A DNA stretch of 17,312 nucleotides from Echinostoma caproni (taxonomy: Eukaryota; Platyhelminthes; Trematoda; Plagiorchiida; Echinostomatidae). A program made the translations under genes and the position numbers. The stretch covers positions 1,424 through 18,735 of the forward strand of contig UZAN01041592.1 of the NCBI GenBank assembly GCA_900618425.1. The letters run 5' to 3'. Below are positions 1 to 9,003 of the stretch, piece after piece. How positions within the stretch are numbered: position 1 is the stretch's first letter; every line of letters begins with the position of its first letter. A model generated the notes under the pieces. The model did no database searches. It had not been told where the DNA came from and saw nothing but the letters and a program-made list of their open reading frames with translations.

Positions 1-830
1 GTTACAAAAGAGAAGAATCTGACTTACACGTGACACGGTCTAAACATACTTCATTCAGTTTGACCTGATTGGAAAAAGAGCAAAACTGTAGGTCATTAGG
101 TATCCGCAACCAATGGATTCCAAAACCCCGGGCTTGGAGAATAAGAAGTGCCGAATCTGTCTAGATTCGCAGTTCTTCCAGTTCTTCATATTTCATCTTC
201 TCGTCATTCAGTACACTGCTGGAGCCTCAGTATGGTCGGGGTGGGTGTTCTGGGGTTGTGGCTGGTCACCATTTTCTTCTACACCTCGTCAAAATACCCC
301 TATATGACCAAGCGTCTCGAATAGCCCCTGCTCACTCACTGCCTTCCCCTGGGGTGGAGTTGTTTTCCGATCGAAGTAAGAGGATGAAAAGCCAACATCC
401 GGGGTTATAACCGGGTAGATGGGTCAATGGAAGTTCACCTACGGACGTTGGCGAAAAACCCTGATTCCAATCCAACCAAGTAGAGGTATGTATGAACCAT
501 CCGCACCCATACCTTCCTGGTTGTGACAGTGGTCACCGGCTCGATTGGGTATCAAGGTGTGTTAGGCACCGTGGACGTTTGACCCCGTCCGAAGGGTTTA
601 TGATCCGATGAACGGGACACCGGCCTCCAATGGACTGCGGACTCTGAGCTCCTTCCTGTTGTCTTGTGGATTTGGCTTTCTAACTAAAGGCTTCGGGTGG
701 GGACCTCGAGGTTATCCCTGTTCGTCGGGAAGCAACATGTCCACACAACCTATGAACACATTCTACAGATTTTGTTGTTCATATTTTGTGGCACATTTGC
801 CATTTGGTTACGTATTAAAATGAAAAAAAT
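1..830 (+). other. Unassigned region with one weakly protected + frame (possible old repeat relic)
   Basis: No gene or known element is recognised. Read in a single + frame, 113-823 contains five internal stops (305, 377, 416, 524 and 563) before the stop at 821, and the open stretches keep the same frame throughout. The translation is rich in Trp, Gly, Pro and Ser, with clusters such as PWGG and GWGPRG. That is fewer stops than expected for about 237 random codons, but it is not decisive. It may be the remnant of an old repeat, or chance in a GC-richer patch. No start context, splice sites or domain could be assigned. Confidence 0.2.
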
Positions 831-1905
831 ATATTCTTTTTTTTAAGAAATGCAACTATCGAGATTTCACAGCATACTGAACCGAAAACAGTTTTCATAT
901 CAAGTAAGACTGGAATCGCTGGCGGTTTGCGCGCACGGGAAAAATGTGGTCAGTACAACCCCATTAAGTTTGTGTAATTTTACCAGCAAGTCACTGATAT
1001 CTCTGCTTCTCTTTCTAAGGCATCAGACAGTGGAGTATCACAGTCCATACGAAGCGGTGGGTTACGCAGTCACCATGTGATTCTTCCTTGAATTTCATTT
1101 CAATAAATGATGATTACTGGATCAGATAGTTCAAATAGATGAGTGTTGTAATCCATGACAGAATCACTCAGCATCTTACAAAAAAACAGTGTTTGATCGT
1201 TTCCGAAAACAGTGACTAGTTATTTGATATTGCAATCCATGCGGATCGGGATTTGATGCTTTCTTTCCATTGGGACTACTGAGTCCTGAGTGACTCTATA
1301 TCTCAGACGCAAAGTATAACTGGACTGACGATCGATCAACCCCTCCCCCCCCTCATTGGAATGGCCTTTGATAAGGTGGTACTCCATTATTTGATACTAT
1401 GCTAAACTGCTGTGCACTGTCCCTGCCATGGTGAGGACCCCCATTTGATTTGGACGACAGCTTGACAGAGAGTTCTGTATGACCGAATGTCATCTGATCA
1501 GTGACGGTACTTTCACTTGGCTTATGGATGATACCCTACAGGATGCTGATCAAACTGATTACTTTTCCGTAAATGCATAATGAATGGTGCTGAGCACGGA
1601 AGCTGCATAGGAGGGATACAGTATAAACGGTCAAGATTCTGTGTCTGTGTGAGACTAGAACCATCCAACAATGGACATCCTAAAAAACGAGAAAACAGTG
1701 TGAAAAATAACCGACCACTCAGAACTGGCGTAGTCGAACGGGCATCACACGAACAGGAAATTTCGCACGACGGTGTTTGATGCGTGACATTTTTTTGCAT
1801 TGTTTAAAAATAACGCTTGTTATTTTGTCCTGAGATAAAATCGAGGATTCATTCCAACATAGGAATGTCGAATTATTCAACCATTCATCGATTTATTTTC
1901 GAAGA
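831..1905. other. Intergenic spacer, no gene recognised
   Basis: Short open frames occur on both strands, the longest being 92 codons on the minus strand at 1522-1800 and 76 codons on the plus strand at 850-1080. None shows a recognisable domain, and open frames on opposite strands overlap at 1522-1800, which suggests chance. A C-rich run lies near 1341-1352. Nothing functional is supported. Confidence 0.5.
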
Positions 1906-1908
1906 AGG

Positions 1909-2419
1909 AAACCCTTCAGAGACTCAGTCGACCGCGAAGTTCTAGTTGGTTCCGTTCTTCGAAAAGCAATAGCCCAAAAGTACGTTAACTTACTGATATC
2001 ACTGTACTTACATTCCTCTGGTCGTCGTAGACGAAATACTGAAGGACGCACTTAGTGAGCTCCAAAATGTTGGTATTGAATGGGCAGATGCAGAAAAGCT
2101 GTGCGCTTTCGAGTACGCCGATGACATCGTCTGTCTGTTCGAATGTATGGAGGACGCTCAAGGAGCTCTTGATAGACTGTCAAGTTCTGTTTCCACATTC
2201 GGTATGTGCTTTGCATCTCCAAAGTGCAAAGTGATGTTGCAGGACTGGGTGTCGCCTACTCCCACTCTAAAACTAAATGACCAGGAATTAGTTGCGGTGG
2301 ATTACTTTTCCTACTTAGGTAGTTGCATGACCAATGACGGTAACGCAGCAAAGGAGATAACCGCCCGCATTTCCAAGGCCATAGCAGCATATGCAGGACT
2401 GAAAAAACCTTTGGTGTAG
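1909..2419 (+). pseudogene. Reverse transcriptase palm/thumb fragment of the RTE-like LINE
   Basis: Reverse transcriptase would copy the element RNA into DNA at the insertion site. The piece begins with the SVDREVL block at about 1924 (downstream of motif A) and runs through a helix ending in SLYLHSSG near 2020. It then jumps, in another frame, to VVVDEIL at 2021. The usual residues between these blocks, which in relatives include the GVRQGCPLSP-type motif B, are absent, so roughly 25 codons appear deleted. The catalytic YADD box is intact at 2113-2124 and is followed by the DDIVCLFE strand, a QDW block and FSYLGSC near 2315-2335. The frame ends at a stop at 2417-2419, where homology shifts to another frame. 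Confidence 0.88.
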
Positions 2420-2426
2420 ACACAAC

Positions 2427-2954
2427 GTTTCACTGAAGTTGCAAGGTTGTGTATATAGTACCATCATTCGTTCAGTTCTGCTTTATGATAATGAGACCTT
2501 GAATTTGCGAGTAGAAGATATTCCTCGATTTGAGGTTTTCGATTATCGGTGTTTACGTAGTTTAGTCCACGTGGGATGGAGCGAACGGGTTGGTAATCCG
2601 TCGTGTTTTTTTTTGAGTCTATCAGATATAAACCTGGTAGCATATTGAATTCAGATTAGTCGGCTTCGCTGGTTAGGATACGTATTGCGTATGCCCAGCC
2701 ATCGTCGGCCACACTGTGCCCTATTCGCATTTGCGACTCCAGGTTGGAAGAAACCACGTGGAGATCAACAGACAACGTGGAAGCAAAGCATGAAGAAATG
2801 CACAGAGCCATTAGGTAAAGTAAGTGTCTCTCGCCTTCCAGGTTGGAGTCCCAAAGACTCCTCAACTGGTTGGTTGGAGACCTCGGAGAATATGACAGCG
2901 AACCGTCAGCAATGGCATTCTGTTTGTCATTTCTTATCAGGTCAGAATGCTTGA
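2427..2954 (+). pseudogene. C-terminal region of the RTE-like LINE polyprotein
   Basis: This continues the preceding fragment after a frameshift near 2415-2427. It starts with SLKLQGCVYSTIIRSVLLY and contains the acidic-aromatic RVEDI and VFDYRCLRS blocks. After a frame-preserving stop (TGA at 2646-2648) it continues with RLRWLGYVLRMPSHRRP, a GWKKPRG basic patch, SRLPGW and a final NRQQWHSVCHFLS. These blocks are conserved in the C-terminal tail of this LINE group and their order is kept. The canonical Trp in the ETWPLR-like motif is changed (here ETLNLR), and a T-rich run at 2607-2615 lies where the sequence drifts from the family. It is non-functional. Confidence 0.85.
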
Positions 2955-2956
2955 AA

Positions 2957-3248
2957 CGGTATGTATGCAGAGTTTGACTGGGTGTGCTCTGTATGTTGCC
3001 TATAGAGGTTCATCTTCTTCTCCCTCCCTCAAAGTAGGTCCAGTTCCTGTCCACCTTCAATTTTATCACAACGATCAGTGAAGTTCGCTTCACTGTGTTT
3101 CACTGTACGATGCTGATGCCGATTTGCCCAGTTAACCAGTCCGATAGTGAACATTTCAGAGGTTCGGGATTGTTTCTCTGTCAGTTTCATTCTCATGTTG
3201 CTATTTTTATCTCCCACCCCCATCTGCCGTGATCATGCACTCCATCAG
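2957..3248. other. Spacer between the LINE 3' end and the candidate terminal exon
   Basis: The 3' tail of the LINE probably ends here, although no clean poly-A or short-repeat tail is visible. The right part (about 3160-3248) is pyrimidine-rich and ends in CATCAG, which could be the 3' splice site of the exon candidate that follows. If so, this stretch is intronic. Confidence 0.35.
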
Positions 3249-3533
3249 TTGATTATGGACGTGGGGAACGCATTCGGTGCGTTGACGATGACCGCCAACG
3301 AAGCATTTTTGCGATCTCTACGGAATAAGGCAAGTTTTGTCGCTTGCCGTTGTTGTTGTTGTTGCTGCTGCTGATGCACCTGTTTCCGCGTTGTGCTATA
3401 TGTTGGTTGGATCTCTGACGACTGATAGCATCCTTGTTTTTTTTTTGTTCTCTGATTTCAGGGTTTGAAACACGCGGCCCTGCTGGTTCCGGCTCGAGCG
3501 CTCACAGAGACAGCTGCTCGGGATGACGAGTGA
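3249..3533 (+). CDS. Candidate last two coding exons of an unidentified gene, joined by a GC-AG intron
   Basis: Block 1 (3249-3329, 27 codons) starts after AG at 3247-3248 and ends in AAT AAG. It is followed by GCAAGT at 3330-3335, the consensus donor of the rare GC-AG intron class. The 132-base intron holds a TTG/CTG microsatellite and ends with a long T/pyrimidine tract and TTTCAG at 3456-3461. Block 2 (3462-3533) reads 23 residues to a TGA and keeps phase 0. Spliced, the peptide starts LIMDVGNAFGALTMTANEAF and ends TETAARDDE. Composition is alanine/leucine-rich and more GC-rich than its surroundings, as expected for an exon. Family not recognised, and no upstream exon could be placed. It could also be chance. 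Confidence 0.38.
3349..3373 (+). repeat. (GTT)n/(GCT)n microsatellite
   Basis: This is a run of GTT units passing into GCT units. It lies inside the proposed GC-AG intron. Confidence 0.9.
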
Positions 3534-4297
3534 CTTGCATGAAATTTATTCGCTGATTCGGAACACAGATTATGGCAACAGAAAAATGGACTTGTCATTC
3601 ACTGTTTGCTTTTGCTCTGAAAACCATGAGGGGGTGGGGTGCATGTTTAGAAAAGACACTTTCAACTGTGAATGCAATCTTCAAAGAATGTGAGAGAGGG
3701 AAAATAACACCCTAATAGATCAAGGCTGTAACACTCACAGTAAGATAAACCACATTTACACTCACCCAGTGAAGAGTTCCCATTATGTCATACACGTGTT
3801 TGCTTAGTGAGTCAAGGGCACAAAGTGGACGCTGACGAGCAACTTGCTTGATTTCACCAGAGACAAAGTGGGTCCCAACACGACGAAGTGAGTACCCCGC
3901 TAGTCCTCAATTCATGCTAAATAACACTGGGAGTCTTCTTCCAGTTTCGGGAACGGATCGTGTACCAGACACAGGAAGCAAGTCGATGCTGCAGAACCAA
4001 CTCTTCTGTTCATATGCTTTTGAGTCCTTGAATGTAGATATTTTAAAAATTGTTGCGTAAAGCTAAGACATTTATAGAATGAATCAACTCGAGACCAGAA
4101 AATGGGGATTGTCGGATAATGTAAAAGGTGGAATAATTACCGAAAAGATAGGCGGTTTAGGGGGGAATAGCACTTTTACCTGATGTCTTATTAAACAGTT
4201 TGACCTCAAAATGATCTCTGTCGTACTTTTGAACCCATTTTTCGTCATTCCGTCAGATAAAACGTTTTCGGTCGATTAGAATAGTCTCCCTGTGCAG
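3534..4297. other. Spacer, no gene recognised
   Basis: If the preceding exon candidate is real, the first part is its 3' untranslated region, but I see no convincing AATAAA signal close to the stop. The 70-codon + open frame at 3848-4060 has no recognisable feature. Confidence 0.4.
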
Positions 4298-4520
4298 GAT
4301 CGATTGAGTGGAACCGAATTAGCTCCGGTGATTGGCCTCATCGTCCGAACACTATATTCTAAGGGATTTCACGCCATCGATTCTGTAATCGATCACCACA
4401 TAATCGTATCCATTAAACGGTCGCCGTTGGTTCCTAATGATCGAAACTCCTGGGTTCAGTGTGGGAGAGGGAACCAGTTCAAAATGAGTGGTGTGATCAT
4501 CTTACAGATTTACAACAAAG
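4298..4520 (+). CDS. Weak exon candidate, unidentified product
   Basis: A stretch open for 74 codons is preceded by a short pyrimidine run and GTGCAG (AG at 4296-4297), and is followed by AAAG|GTAACA at 4517-4526, an acceptable splice donor. The reading begins DRLSGTELAPVIGLIVRTLY and ends SGVIILQIYNK. It mixes hydrophobic strands with polar turns like a soluble protein. I recognise no family. The frame runs past the donor to a stop at 4556-4558. The reported region is limited by the two splice-like sites. It may be a real internal exon or simply a fortuitous open frame. Confidence 0.17.
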
Positions 4521-4954
4521 GTAACAGGTTCTCCTATGAAAATCACAAAATAGTTTGATCAACATTGTCTTTGAACTTTTCTCAGGCATAATACTCAGTC
4601 GATTGTCTATCGCACGTAAACAATGCAAGCGTGGGAAGTAGACTGAATCTTTTCGTAGAACGACAATCTCTATCTGTAAGCAGTTTTCGACTAACCTGAT
4701 CGCTCTGTACTCTGGTAATGCTTCTCCTTCAAGGTTGTCCCCGCAAATTTTATTTCGATATTATGATCCGCGTGACGGATAAGAAGCGTTTTCTCTCGTC
4801 GGTCAATCGGTGACATCTGGTCACCTGCGAAAAGCCGAGTATTTTTTCTACATCAGTTCTGTCAGTGCTACTTTATCTCGCAGGCTTGGTCATTGGCAAA
4901 GCGGAACAGAGATGGGCTATCATTATTCGCACATCGCTCCCCACGCCGCATTGC

Positions 4955-5292
4955 ACGAATTTGGTTGGACAATCGGGCAAGCAAAGTTTAGGTACAGAGG
5001 TGAAGAGTTAGGTAATCACGATTACCCACTGGGGCAAGTGGTTGACCTCCATAGATTGCGTTGTTTGGGGCACGTGTTACACATGTCGCCAAACAGATTG
5101 ACACAACATACGACGTTTTCTGAGGCAGGCGATGGGTAGAAAATGGGCAAAGGCGGTCTAAACTAATACCTGGACGTCGCGGTAGGATACCTGGATCGGG
5201 AACTCGGGATCAGTGTAACCGATGGTTAAAGGCACTGAATAATATAGCTGGGTATCGTAAACAGTAGAGCACGTGTATCTGTTCAATGTCAT
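4955..5292 (+). mobile_element. Second RTE-like LINE 3' fragment, a different copy/subfamily
   Basis: The C-terminal tail of an RTE-like LINE polyprotein is readable in two frames. The first (to 5139) carries the blocks VVDLHRLRCLGHVLHM, SPNRL and GDG, then continues past a TAG at 5137-5139 where relatives have Trp. The second frame (from about 5187) carries IPGSGTRDQCNRWLKALNNI and AGYRKQ, followed by another TAG at 5265-5267 where relatives have Trp, then STCICSMS. The conserved LRWLGHV block appears with Trp changed to Cys. Sequence and block spelling differ from the copy at 1909-2956, so it is a separate lineage. The left boundary is uncertain, and upstream sequence to about 4640 shows no clear homology. 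Confidence 0.78.
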
Positions 5293-5464
5293 TGCAACCT
5301 CGGCCCACATGAATTCGCAATGTTCACCTTCAAACTGCTTTACACATTCCGATCTTTCCTCTGTTTTATCCTTGATCCAATTGGTCAACCAAAACCGCCC
5401 AGCAAAAAGGCGTGGCTCGTGGATTTTTAAATCAAAAGTGGTCACCGCAGAGTCGCAAAGGTTT
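5293..5464. other. Possible LINE 3' flank
   Basis: This follows directly on the LINE C-terminus and leads into a TA-rich microsatellite, so it may be the element's 3' untranslated region. The 95-codon minus-strand open frame across 5158-5445 runs through the LINE remnant and is treated as a shadow. Confidence 0.35.
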
Positions 5465-5498
5465 CTATATATATATTATATATATATGTGTGTGTGTT
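5465..5498. repeat. (TA)n-(TG)n compound microsatellite
   Basis: Alternating TA units, with one interruption, pass directly into TG units. The TA part is self-complementary and can form a hairpin. Confidence 0.95.
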
Positions 5499-5880
5499 TG
5501 ACAGCATAGATCTAGTGCTTCTTGAGGATTGCAAGCGATGTGTGAGAACTCACATAATCAACGCGGTTAATGTATGGTGAGGAAATCATAATGAAACACG
5601 GCTCGTTTCTCGCTTGTGCATTTTCTTTCGGAAATGACCTTGAAAAATAAACATTCACATAAATGCTGGCTGATAAAAGTGGGCAAATGACCAATCAGAA
5701 ATGATCAAATGCTATAAACGTTGTCCACGGGGGAAGATTCATCTGATGAAGTTGGTGTGTAAAAAAGACGCATGTTATTCACAACCTAAAGTAGATGTAG
5801 ATCTACCAGTTGAATGATGTATCAGATAAAGAACCCCGTAACCAATGTCGTACGAATACGGGCTGATTTCGGACCTGATG
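5499..5880. other. Spacer, no gene recognised
   Basis: AT-rich sequence with only short open frames (60 codons on the minus strand at 5512-5694) and no domain or RNA signature. Confidence 0.45.
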
Positions 5881-6062
5881 TGAGGCGGTGGTGACCAAGT
5901 GGTTAGGTCACCAACTGGGAATCCTGGGTTCGAACCGCTCGGCCGCCGCCCACCTTCCCAATATATGTATTTTCCCCAGGTAGCCTTTGTATGGCCGCAG
6001 CCCGCCTCCTGAATGTTGACTGTACAGTTGTATGTTCAATAAATAAACAAAGGAAGTAAAAA
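5881..6062 (+). mobile_element. tRNA-derived SINE
   Basis: The head carries RNA polymerase III internal promoter boxes. The A box is TGACCAAGTGG at 5892-5902 and the B box is GGTTCGAACC at 5927-5936, with tRNA-like spacing. The D-arm can pair (GACC with GGTC), and the ends of the tRNA-like part (GGCGG and CCGCC) are complementary, but the anticodon and T arms are poor, so it is not a working tRNA gene. A non-tRNA body follows, ending in an A-rich (AATA)-type tail at about 6037-6062. Such elements are transcribed by polymerase III and are mobilised in trans by LINE proteins. Confidence 0.66.
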
Positions 6063-7990
6063 GACATTATTATTACACGAACTGACTCAACAATATCCTG
6101 GTTCCGTGGGCAATTATAGGATTTTTTTGACACCATGGACGCATGAACTGCATCTCCAGACAGTGGAATTCAATTGGTTCCGACCAACCATCGGTCTCCA
6201 ATGAACTGCACTGTAATCGCACACCGCTGCGCTGATCACTGTGTCGCAATCGGGAAACCCAACGTGACTCGTATAATTCAGTTCACCGGTCAGGTTTTTC
6301 ACACCTTGTCGGTTTATAGTTTGGATCACTCGTGACCTTCTTCGAAAAGACTGCCGGACTCGGCCACCTCATCGCAAGTCACGGAGCACATTCAGCTCGA
6401 TTACTTTACTCCATTAGCCCCGACAATGTTTGCCTGGTTGATATACCAAATGAATACGTACTGTGTAAACAATTGCGTTTCAATATAATTGGTATTCTAT
6501 CAGCAACAACCATGCTCCTACATCACCGACCCACTGCTACTGTGTACAATCGGTCTTGTTTTAGAAATCTGGATGTTACTCGGGGGGGGGGNTCAGAAAT
6601 GTTTCGTTGTAGAAATGTCAATTCCACTTTCCGTATGAATGCTGACACTTTATCCTAGGTTTATCTCCTACGAGATGTGGCGGCTTGCGTTGAAATATTT
6701 TTCCACCTTAGGTTGAAGTTGCCAGTTCAGTTCAGCTCAATCCCATCGAGGCATTTCGCGTTACGCATCCAGAAAATTCTTGCCATATTTACTAAGCAGC
6801 ATGATGTCCGTTGAGCACTCCATAGAAGAAAAAGTAGGAGTGTAGGAGTAAATCAATACCATCATCGTTGTGGGTGGACAGATCCATATCCGTGACAAAG
6901 TTTAAAATAAAAGAGAATAGGCTGCAAACCTGTGTAGTATCGCTTGCCAAAGTGAACTTAAATTTTTTTAAATACTCGTACGAACGAATACATCTCCGAA
7001 TTTTTCTAATCAGCGAAAGTGAAATAGAAACATATTTCCAAGATGTCCTTCACCCGATCCGGTATGCTCCAAAAGTTCCGTGGAAGAAGATACTTTGTCT
7101 GGCTGGGCAAAATCTCGTTGGCTAAGTAGGAAACTCTGAGGTCAAAACATCACCACCAGAATTTGTCTCTCAAGATATNNTATCGACCATCTTCCCAGTT
7201 TCTAGTTGGGTTCAATTCAATGCCAATCTGCGAAGTTTCAAATTTAATTTTAATTTCATTATTAGATATCGATTCAAAGCTGTTCGGGAAACGTTTAGTC
7301 CGGATATGCCTCAAACTAGTCATCATTTGTCCTCCTTACGGTTGTCTGGCATCCCGGTTTCAAGAATTGATAATTCCTTTCCTTATAAAAATTAAGGAAA
7401 ATGATTCGCGAACCTACTTGTGACCAGTTTCGTAATGTACAGAATCAAATAAAAGACATGTTCCTGAAATATTTGGAGCAGATAGCCTATAGACGTTCCC
7501 AACAGACAGTCTTTGAGATACAGCCATAGTTTCGTGCACTGCACAATCCAAATTCAATTCTCAGTCGTCCTCCCAACAAGTCAAGAACTCGCTAAAAGAT
7601 TTCTAATGAATGATTGATTACATACAGCAGGTGTACGAACACAAGCAACCACATTTCATAGTTGGTATTCGTTAACTCCAGTCGAACATTCATCAGTTGA
7701 GTCGAACTGATTTAATTTTCCCCTAGTTCGCTTTGAAGATAAACTGAATGGTAACCGCAGCTGCGTTTTGACTTCAAAGGACTCGTTCACTCTTAGCAGC
7801 TGTGAAAATTTGCCCTCTCATATGATTTCGGAAACTACTACACTACTCACGAGTAACCAATATGGAAATAGAGAAAATTATGCAATTCAGACGAACATTT
7901 TACTTTTGAGCGACTGTCTCCTGCATCAGTTTGAGTCGACTTTGTACCGTAGTTCCGATACCAACAGCATCTCATTCTTGTACAGTGGTT
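6063..7990. other. Long spacer with assembly ambiguities, no gene recognised
   Basis: The longest open frame (108 codons, + strand, 6332-6658) spans a G-run with an N at 6592 and has no recognised domain. Further N bases lie at 7179-7180. About 6860-7430 is AT-rich. A 74-codon + frame at 7768-7992 is overlapped by a minus-strand frame and is not identified. Nothing here can be assigned. Confidence 0.4.
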
Positions 7991-7995
7991 AGTTA

Positions 7996-8670
7996 TCAAC
8001 CTTGATGGGAACTGTCTGTTGGTAAGTTCCTCTCGTCCCGCATCTTCGTGATTCGGCAAAGAGTGGTAGGCAAAACAATAAATGTCAGCTTGTTAACATG
8101 ATATCCCACACACGCTTGATGTGTTTGCATATAACTCCGCACATATGGAAGACTGGTTTTATTCTGAGGGCAATCAAAATCTACGCTCTTATTTCTTCCA
8201 TGCATCAAATCAATGATCTTGCAGTCCTTGAGACTAACGATATACTTTTGTGAAAAGCTGATTAAATCTATCATCCCCATGGATGGGATTTTGCAATATG
8301 GACAAGTTTTCCGTATCTCATTCCCATCCATCCACACACCGAATGATGTTTGTGAAAAGCATTTCGTTAAATCTATTTTTGATTTGATTCAGGTTCCAGG
8401 GAACGCGTCGATTGTGTGAAAGACATCAATCTTGATGTTATCCCTTAGGTTGCAGTTCTGCAACATTTGCCCTCAAAGCGCACGATGGATATGGCTGCTT
8501 GATAAGTGTTCCGGGGAAAAACCAATTGAAGAGAATTCAATCTTGTCTGTGGGTGTAGGAGCAATGTTTGCGGAGAAACTCTGCTGACGTTCTTTACTCT
8601 TGCTTTCGAATATATCGATCACTTGACAAATTATTGAAAATCGGTTCGCGTAGCCCCTGACAAACTGAAT
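7996..8670 (-). pseudogene. Unidentified protein-like quasi-open frame (broken gene or exon candidate)
   Basis: Reading the minus strand from 8670, one frame stays open for 224 codons apart from two TGA codons (first bases 8475 and 8391), and ends at a stop at 7998-7996. The last 130 codons are uninterrupted. The segments look protein-like: a Ser-rich, acidic N-part with KIEFSSIGFSPEHLSSSHIH, then IKIDVFHTIDAFPG, KIDLTKCFSQTSF, a CPYC pair (8304-8293) and MIDLISFSQKYIVSLKDC. A motif of the type IDL..(C)FSQ occurs twice in frame, 34 codons apart. No family is recognised. It may be a decayed gene, exons with short introns, an unrecognised repeat-encoded protein, or chance. Confidence 0.28.
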
Positions 8671-8673
8671 TCA

Positions 8674-9003
8674 ATAGCGCCTGTTCGTTGAGCATGTTAA
8701 CTTCCTTGCACTCGTTTCATCACCACCGAAGGAAACAACAATAGTAGTTTGTACTTATCTACTTTATTGAACACTTGTCTATCCGTAACCCGAACAGTCT
8801 GTCCAATAGTTGAGCCACCGCAAGCTGATCTGTTTATGGTTCCCTCAGAGGAACGGACCGATATTGCCGCTCTCATCTCGGCTACTGTCATTACTCCTAC
8901 TCTAACTGGTTCGGTTGCCACCATTCAGGCAGGCCGTACCACGTGTGACAGCAAAGTCTATTTCCGTCTACGGCATACATCTTACCTGAACAACGCGGTC
9001 TGA
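8674..9003. other. Region open on both strands, not identified
   Basis: An 84-codon + frame (8749-9003) and a 75-codon minus frame (8697-8924) overlap. The + reading, with CPIVEPPQADLF and SEERTDIAALISATVI, is the more protein-like, but no domain, splice pair or homology can be named. Confidence 0.15.

Larger units (their letters stand above)
1909..2956 (+). mobile_element. RTE-like non-LTR retrotransposon (LINE), 5'-truncated and degenerate
   Basis: This is the decayed 3' half of a LINE open reading frame: part of the reverse transcriptase followed by the long C-terminal region typical of RTE-like endonuclease-reverse transcriptases in flukes and other invertebrates. Three successive frames are needed to read it: 1912-2020, 2021-2419 and 2427-2954. 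The order of recognisable blocks is SVDRE, YADD, YLGS, RSVLLY, RCLRS, LRWLGYVLRMP and SRLPGW, which is collinear with intact family members. The endonuclease and the N-terminal reverse transcriptase are missing, as expected for 5'-truncated insertions. Frameshifts, an internal deletion and at least one in-frame stop mean it cannot encode a working enzyme. The RTE assignment within LINEs is by eye. Confidence 0.88.

Noticed and set aside
5158..5445. 95-codon minus-strand ORF
   Set aside because: It overlaps the readable C-terminus of the second RTE-like fragment on + and shows no domain.
5881..5960. Functional tRNA gene
   Set aside because: Good A and B boxes and a pairing D-arm, but the anticodon and T stems are poor and the sequence continues into a body with an A-rich tail, which fits a SINE.
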